Translations under genes and position numbers: made by a program
Assembly: GCF_039531695.1 (NCBI RefSeq)
Contig: NZ_BAAAQN010000065.1
Coordinates: 1-64,000, forward strand
Direction: 5' to 3'
DNA from: Catenulispora yoronensis
Lineage (GTDB): Bacteria; Actinomycetota; Actinomycetes; Streptomycetales; Catenulisporaceae
Length of the DNA stretch: 64,000 bases
Shown: in pieces, positions 60,985 to 64,000 of the stretch
Layout of the letters: each line of letters starts with the position of its first letter
Position numbering within the stretch: position 1 is the stretch's first letter
The notes under the pieces: model-generated
Told to the model about the DNA's origin: nothing
The model's input: only the letters and a program-made list of their open reading frames with translations
Databases searched by the model: none

Positions 60985-62367
60985 TCACCGGTCGGACTGC
61001 GAGCCCCGGCCGGCCGCCGCCGCTTCCAACAGTTCCGGCAGCGTGCCCGGCCACGTGCGAAGCAGGGCACTGACAGCGCGCCACAGACCCGGGGCCGGCG
61101 GGCCGGCGGCGGCCCAGTGGGCCAGATGGGCCACGAGGGCGGCGTTCAGTCGGCCCTGGCCGCTGCCGGGCCGTGTCGCGTGCGCGAAGAAGGACGAGGT
61201 CTGGCCCGCGTAACAACTCACCATGACGGCCGGACGGGCGTTCGCGACGACGGCGTCGCCGGTGAGTAGCTTCAGTTCGAGCGCTCCCCATAGGTGATCG
61301 ATGGTCAGGTCTCTGTCGACGGGGGTCGTGGCGAGGACCGCCAGTGGGTCATCGACGGCGAGCGGCCCGGGGTTGGGAGGCGGCGGCGCGTAGGGAGCAG
61401 GGTGGTGGGGCGGCGGGCTCGTGGCGAGGTTCGTGGCCTGATTCGCGTTCGGTATCAGCGAGCCCTGTTTCAGGTGACGCGGCGCGGGACGGCCGGTGCG
61501 CAACACGTACTCGACATCCGGCGGGCATTCCTGGTGATGCCGCAGCAGCTGCACCGCCATCTTCGGCATCCGGCCGGCCAGCCCGGCGGCCGACACCAGG
61601 GACCAGTCGATGTCGTAGGGCTCGCCGAGGATCTGCTCGCCCAAGCGCTGATCGGTGCGTTCGCGCACCGCGCTGAGCCGACGCAGGAACGCGGCGGTAC
61701 CGATGACGCGGTCTTCGGCGGTGCTCAGGAACGGCTCGGGATCGGCCTCGGCACAGGCCTCGGCGATCTGGCGGGTGGCCTCGTCCAGGGCTGCCGGTGC
61801 CAGGTCAGCGGGCAACGCGGCGAGCACCGCGCGAACCCGCTCGACCCCGCTGGCCAGCCGGACCGTCCGCCACCCGGTCGCCCACACCGTCGGCGGGAGC
61901 GGCCGGGCCCAGGAGGCGGTGCGCCGATCGATCAGGGCGGCCGCGACCAGGTCGGCGTTCCCGGAGCACAAAGCCCGGCTGTGGTGGTCGGCGTTGTAGG
62001 CGGTTCCGGACGCCACGACGGCGGGCCGGCGCAGCCGGAGCCGGCACGCGAGGTCGTAGGGCAGGTAGGGATTGTCGGCCAGGGCCGCGTCAATGTCCGG
62101 CTGGTCCATGGCGAACAGCCGCTCCTGCGCGTCCTCGGTACCGGTCGCCCGTGCCACGGCCCGCCGCACTTCGGGCGTGCCGTCGGCCACCGCGCTCTCG
62201 ATCACCGGCGGTGGGTGGTCGTACCCCAGGTGGAAGAACCGCGGGTCGACGTCGATCAGCTCTTGGAGCGCCACGGCCCGCTCCGCGCGCGGAAGCAGCG
62301 CGATCAGGCAGCCGAGGTTGAATCTGCGGGCCAGCTGATCGGCGCTGGACTCGGATCCGGTGGTCAC
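60985..62367 (-). CDS. Repeat protein of unknown function (leucine-rich-repeat-variant-like)
   Basis: I do not recognise this 460-residue protein. Its first third shows alpha-helical repeats that resemble leucine-rich repeat variants (IESAVADGTPEVRRAVARATGTEDAQERLFAMDQPDIDAALADNPYLPYDLACRLR). A Pro/His-rich linker (HHPAPYAPPPPNPGPL) precedes a helical C-terminal part ending AAAAGRGSQSDR. There is no signal, membrane segment or catalytic motif. GTG 62367 is chosen over a TTG nine codons earlier because GGAGGGCAGGGCGG precedes it. It is divergent from the alditol oxidase gene across a short region with a perfect ACGGTACCGT palindrome (62402-62411). Confidence 0.65.
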   Translation of the reverse strand: MTTGSESSADQLARRFNLGCLIALLPRAERAVALQELIDVDPRFFHLGYDHPPPVIESAVADGTPEVRRAVARATGTEDAQERLFAMDQPDIDAALADNPYLPYDLACRLRLRRPAVVASGTAYNADHHSRALCSGNADLVAAALIDRRTASWARPLPPTVWATGWRTVRLASGVERVRAVLAALPADLAPAALDEATRQIAEACAEADPEPFLSTAEDRVIGTAAFLRRLSAVRERTDQRLGEQILGEPYDIDWSLVSAAGLAGRMPKMAVQLLRHHQECPPDVEYVLRTGRPAPRHLKQGSLIPNANQATNLATSPPPHHPAPYAPPPPNPGPLAVDDPLAVLATTPVDRDLTIDHLWGALELKLLTGDAVVANARPAVMVSCYAGQTSSFFAHATRPGSGQGRLNAALVAHLAHWAAAGPPAPGLWRAVSALLRTWPGTLPELLEAAAAGRGSQSDR

Positions 62368-62401
62368 GCCCGCCCTGCCCTCCAGGAATATCAACTGGGC
62401 T

Positions 62402-62486
62402 ACGGTACCGTGAGGTGCGCCTGCTCAGTCAGGACGATGACGGATCTGATCAGCACCACCTCGGCACCACCTCGGCACCACCTCGG
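62402..62486. repeat. Palindrome and three tandem CACCACCTCGG repeats before the alditol oxidase gene
   Basis: ACGGTACCGT (62402-62411) is a perfect 10-bp palindrome in the divergent promoter region. CACCACCTCGG is repeated exactly three times at 62454-62464, 62465-62475 and 62476-62486, ending 37 bases before the alditol oxidase ATG. Either could be an operator; the tandem unit is more likely a slippage product. Confidence 0.6.
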
Positions 62487-62523
62487 CACGACCACCGCAC
62501 CACCATCAGGGAGATCTCGACCG

Positions 62524-63807
62524 ATGACCGCGCAGCTCCGCAACTGGGCGGGCAATGTCGTCTTCCACGCCGAGCGGATCCACCGTCCCGCCTCAGTACC
62601 CGAACTCCGCGAGGTGATCGCCGGCGCCGACCGGGTCCGCGTCCTGGGCACCGGGCACTCCTTCAACCGCATCGCCGACACCGACGGCGACCTGGTACTG
62701 CTGGACGCCCTGCGGGCCGAGGTCGAGATCGACACCGACGCCGGCACCGCCGAGGTCTCGGCCGGGATGCGGCTGGCCGACCTCGCGCCCCGGTTGCACG
62801 CGGCCGGATTCGCCCTGCCCACGCTGCCCTCGCTGCCGCACATCTCGCTGGCCGGTGCGTGCGCCACCGGAACCCACGGCTCCGGCAACCGTCTGCACGG
62901 GCTGGCGGCGCAGGTGCGCGGAATGCGCATGGTCGGGCCGGAGGGCGACCTCGTGGAGCTGAGCCGCGCCGAGACTCCCGACTTCGCCGGTACCGTGGTG
63001 TCGCTAGGCGCGCTGGGCGTCGTCACCCACCTCACCGTGGACGTGCTGCCGACGTTCGACGTCGCCCAGCACGTGTGGAACCAGGTCCCCCTCGATCGCC
63101 TCCTCGAACACCACGACGAGGTCTTCGGCGCGGCCTATAGCGTCAGCGTGTTCACCGACTGGACCGACACAGCCGCGATCTGGCTGAAGCTCCGCACCAC
63201 GCAGCCGCGCACCAGCACCACCGTCCCGCCCCGCGCCGCGGACTGGCTCGGCGGCCGCCTGGCACAGCAGCCCGCGCACCCGATCCCCGGCCTGGACGCC
63301 GAGAACTGCACCACCCAGCTCGGCGCCCCGGGGCCCTGGCACGAGCGCCTGCCGCACTTCCGCCCGGGGTTCACACCCAGCAGCGGCGAAGAACTCCAAT
63401 CAGAGTTCTTCGTCGCCCGCGACCGCGCCCCCGAAGCCTTCGCCGCGGTACGAGCCCTCGGGCCCCGCATCGCGCCGGTGGTCCAGGTCTCCGAAATCCG
63501 CACCATCGCCGCCGACGACCTGTGGCTGAGCCCCTGCTACGAACGGGACAGCGTCGCCATCCACTTCACGTGGACCGCCGACCGGACGGCCGTGGCGCCG
63601 GTGCTGGCGGCCGTGGAGGACGCGCTGCTGCCGTTGGGCGCGCGTCCGCACTGGGGCAAGGTGTTCTCGGGCGGTCCGGCGGCGGCGCTCAGGACGTATG
63701 AGAAGGCTGATGAGTTCGGGAGGCTGCTCGGCCGGTTCGATCCGCGGGGCAAGTTCCGGAACCGGTTCGTGGAGGAGCTGTTCACTTCTCCGGGTAGCTC
63801 CGCTTGA
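62524..63807 (+). CDS. aldO: FAD-linked alditol/xylitol oxidase
   Basis: The 427-residue product matches Streptomyces AldO, a VAO-family flavoprotein that oxidises sugar alcohols such as xylitol and sorbitol at C1 with O2, producing H2O2. LRNWAGNVVFHAERIHRPASV starts the FAD domain, GTGHSFNRIADT carries His45, equivalent to the covalent flavin His46 of AldO, and LPHISLAGACATGTHGSG binds FAD. The C-terminal ALO domain includes HPHWGKVF-type sequence (RPHWGKVF) and FDPRGKFRN. ATG 62524 has GGGAGA upstream. The last 26 bases overlap the converging gene at the right edge. Confidence 0.92.
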   Translation: MTAQLRNWAGNVVFHAERIHRPASVPELREVIAGADRVRVLGTGHSFNRIADTDGDLVLLDALRAEVEIDTDAGTAEVSAGMRLADLAPRLHAAGFALPTLPSLPHISLAGACATGTHGSGNRLHGLAAQVRGMRMVGPEGDLVELSRAETPDFAGTVVSLGALGVVTHLTVDVLPTFDVAQHVWNQVPLDRLLEHHDEVFGAAYSVSVFTDWTDTAAIWLKLRTTQPRTSTTVPPRAADWLGGRLAQQPAHPIPGLDAENCTTQLGAPGPWHERLPHFRPGFTPSSGEELQSEFFVARDRAPEAFAAVRALGPRIAPVVQVSEIRTIAADDLWLSPCYERDSVAIHFTWTADRTAVAPVLAAVEDALLPLGARPHWGKVFSGGPAAALRTYEKADEFGRLLGRFDPRGKFRNRFVEELFTSPGSSA

Positions 63808-64000
63808 TCGACTGTATTTCTTCGACCACATCAGCCAGTTCGCGGGCAGACTCGGACATCTTTGTCACCTTGGCTTGATACCTGAACTCCACAGTGTGCA
63901 CCTCGAAGGATCCACTAGCCTGATCATCCGACCAGGTGTCCCGACGAGTGGTCCACTCAACTGACAGGTTTTCCAGGTCCGCGTACGGGACCGCCACCAC
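63782..64000 (-). CDS. C-terminal part of a hypothetical protein cut by the window edge
   Basis: A frame open to the edge ends at TGA 63782-63784 with 72 codons visible. It reads LSVEWTTRRDTWSDDQ, then KVTKMSESARELADVVEEIQSIKRSYPEK, with a charged C-terminal helix. I do not recognise it. A GTG at the very edge could be a start but the gene probably extends past the window. It overlaps the alditol oxidase 3' end by 26 bases on the other strand. Composition is less GC-biased than neighbours, with a short-helix profile such as is seen in small immunity or effector-linked proteins, but there is no direct evidence for that. Confidence 0.55.
   Translation of the reverse strand: MVAVPYADLENLSVEWTTRRDTWSDDQASGSFEVHTVEFRYQAKVTKMSESARELADVVEEIQSIKRSYPEK

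Overview
The window is high-GC DNA with strongly GC-biased codon third positions, GTG and TTG starts, ATGA/GTGA gene overlaps, several apparently leaderless promoters and actinobacterial families (fused CydDC, alditol oxidase, DUF4331, short Cys-containing leader peptide, XRE-TPR regulators). It comes from the chromosome of a filamentous or morphologically complex actinomycete (Streptomyces/Catenulispora-like). I see no rRNA, tRNA, CRISPR array, transposase or plasmid/phage hallmark gene. Both edges cut a minus-strand gene. Layout, left to right. 1-5967: the N-terminus of a T7SS-type polymorphic toxin-like protein, a PI-PLC-type protein carrying 12 tandem repeats of about 59 residues, and a divergent TetR/MFS-efflux pair with a duplicated operator. 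6040-22884: a sulfur and peptide nutrition region. A short leader peptide ending near a Cys codon precedes a peptide-type ABC importer (lipoprotein, two permeases, double ATPase) and an M19 dipeptidase. Then follow a quinone-type oxidoreductase, a DszA/NtaA-like flavin monooxygenase, a SnoaL-like protein, HxlR and Cys-free Rrf2 (CymR-like) regulators, a flavoprotein monooxygenase, OsmC, and the methionine operon metX-metY plus a CoA-binding protein. The likely logic is import of sulfur-containing peptides or organics, liberation of reduced sulfur, and capture by O-acetylhomoserine sulfhydrylation. 23064-38377: a broken secreted-protein gene, then a glycan (probably mannoside) utilisation regulon. 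A minus-strand operon (GH95-like secreted glycosidase, CocE-type hydrolase, mannose-6-phosphate isomerase fusion, ROK kinase, ABM protein) and a plus-strand operon (sugar-binding lipoprotein, two permeases, GH38 alpha-mannosidase) flank a lacI gene. GATAACGTTATC palindromes lie in front of both operons. 38526-42081: an AhpD-like protein, a caspase fused to a GTPase-like P-loop domain, and a tail-to-tail XRE-TPR regulator. 42138-47451: an ECF sigma factor heading a cluster with a DUF4331 protein, a TPR protein and a His-rich NicO-type metal transporter. 47602-51863: a putative nucleic-acid deaminase effector with a leaderless-type promoter, a DoxX protein, a 533-bp gene-poor gap and a secreted HEWHE-motif protein. 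51919-58094: the cytochrome bd operon cydA-cydB-cydDC, followed by an unannotated 42-residue single-span membrane protein that may be a CydX-type subunit. 58314-64000: a PucR-type regulator, a beta-propeller lipoprotein, a repeat protein of unknown function, an alditol oxidase and a cut gene at the edge. The strongest candidates for new biology are the caspase-GTPase fusion (39214-40914), the deaminase effector (47602-48753), the small Cyd-linked protein (51919-52047) and the Cys leader peptide (6122-6241). In-frame short tandem repeats that lengthen disordered linkers recur in many genes. All assignments come from reading the sequence by eye; no database search was run.
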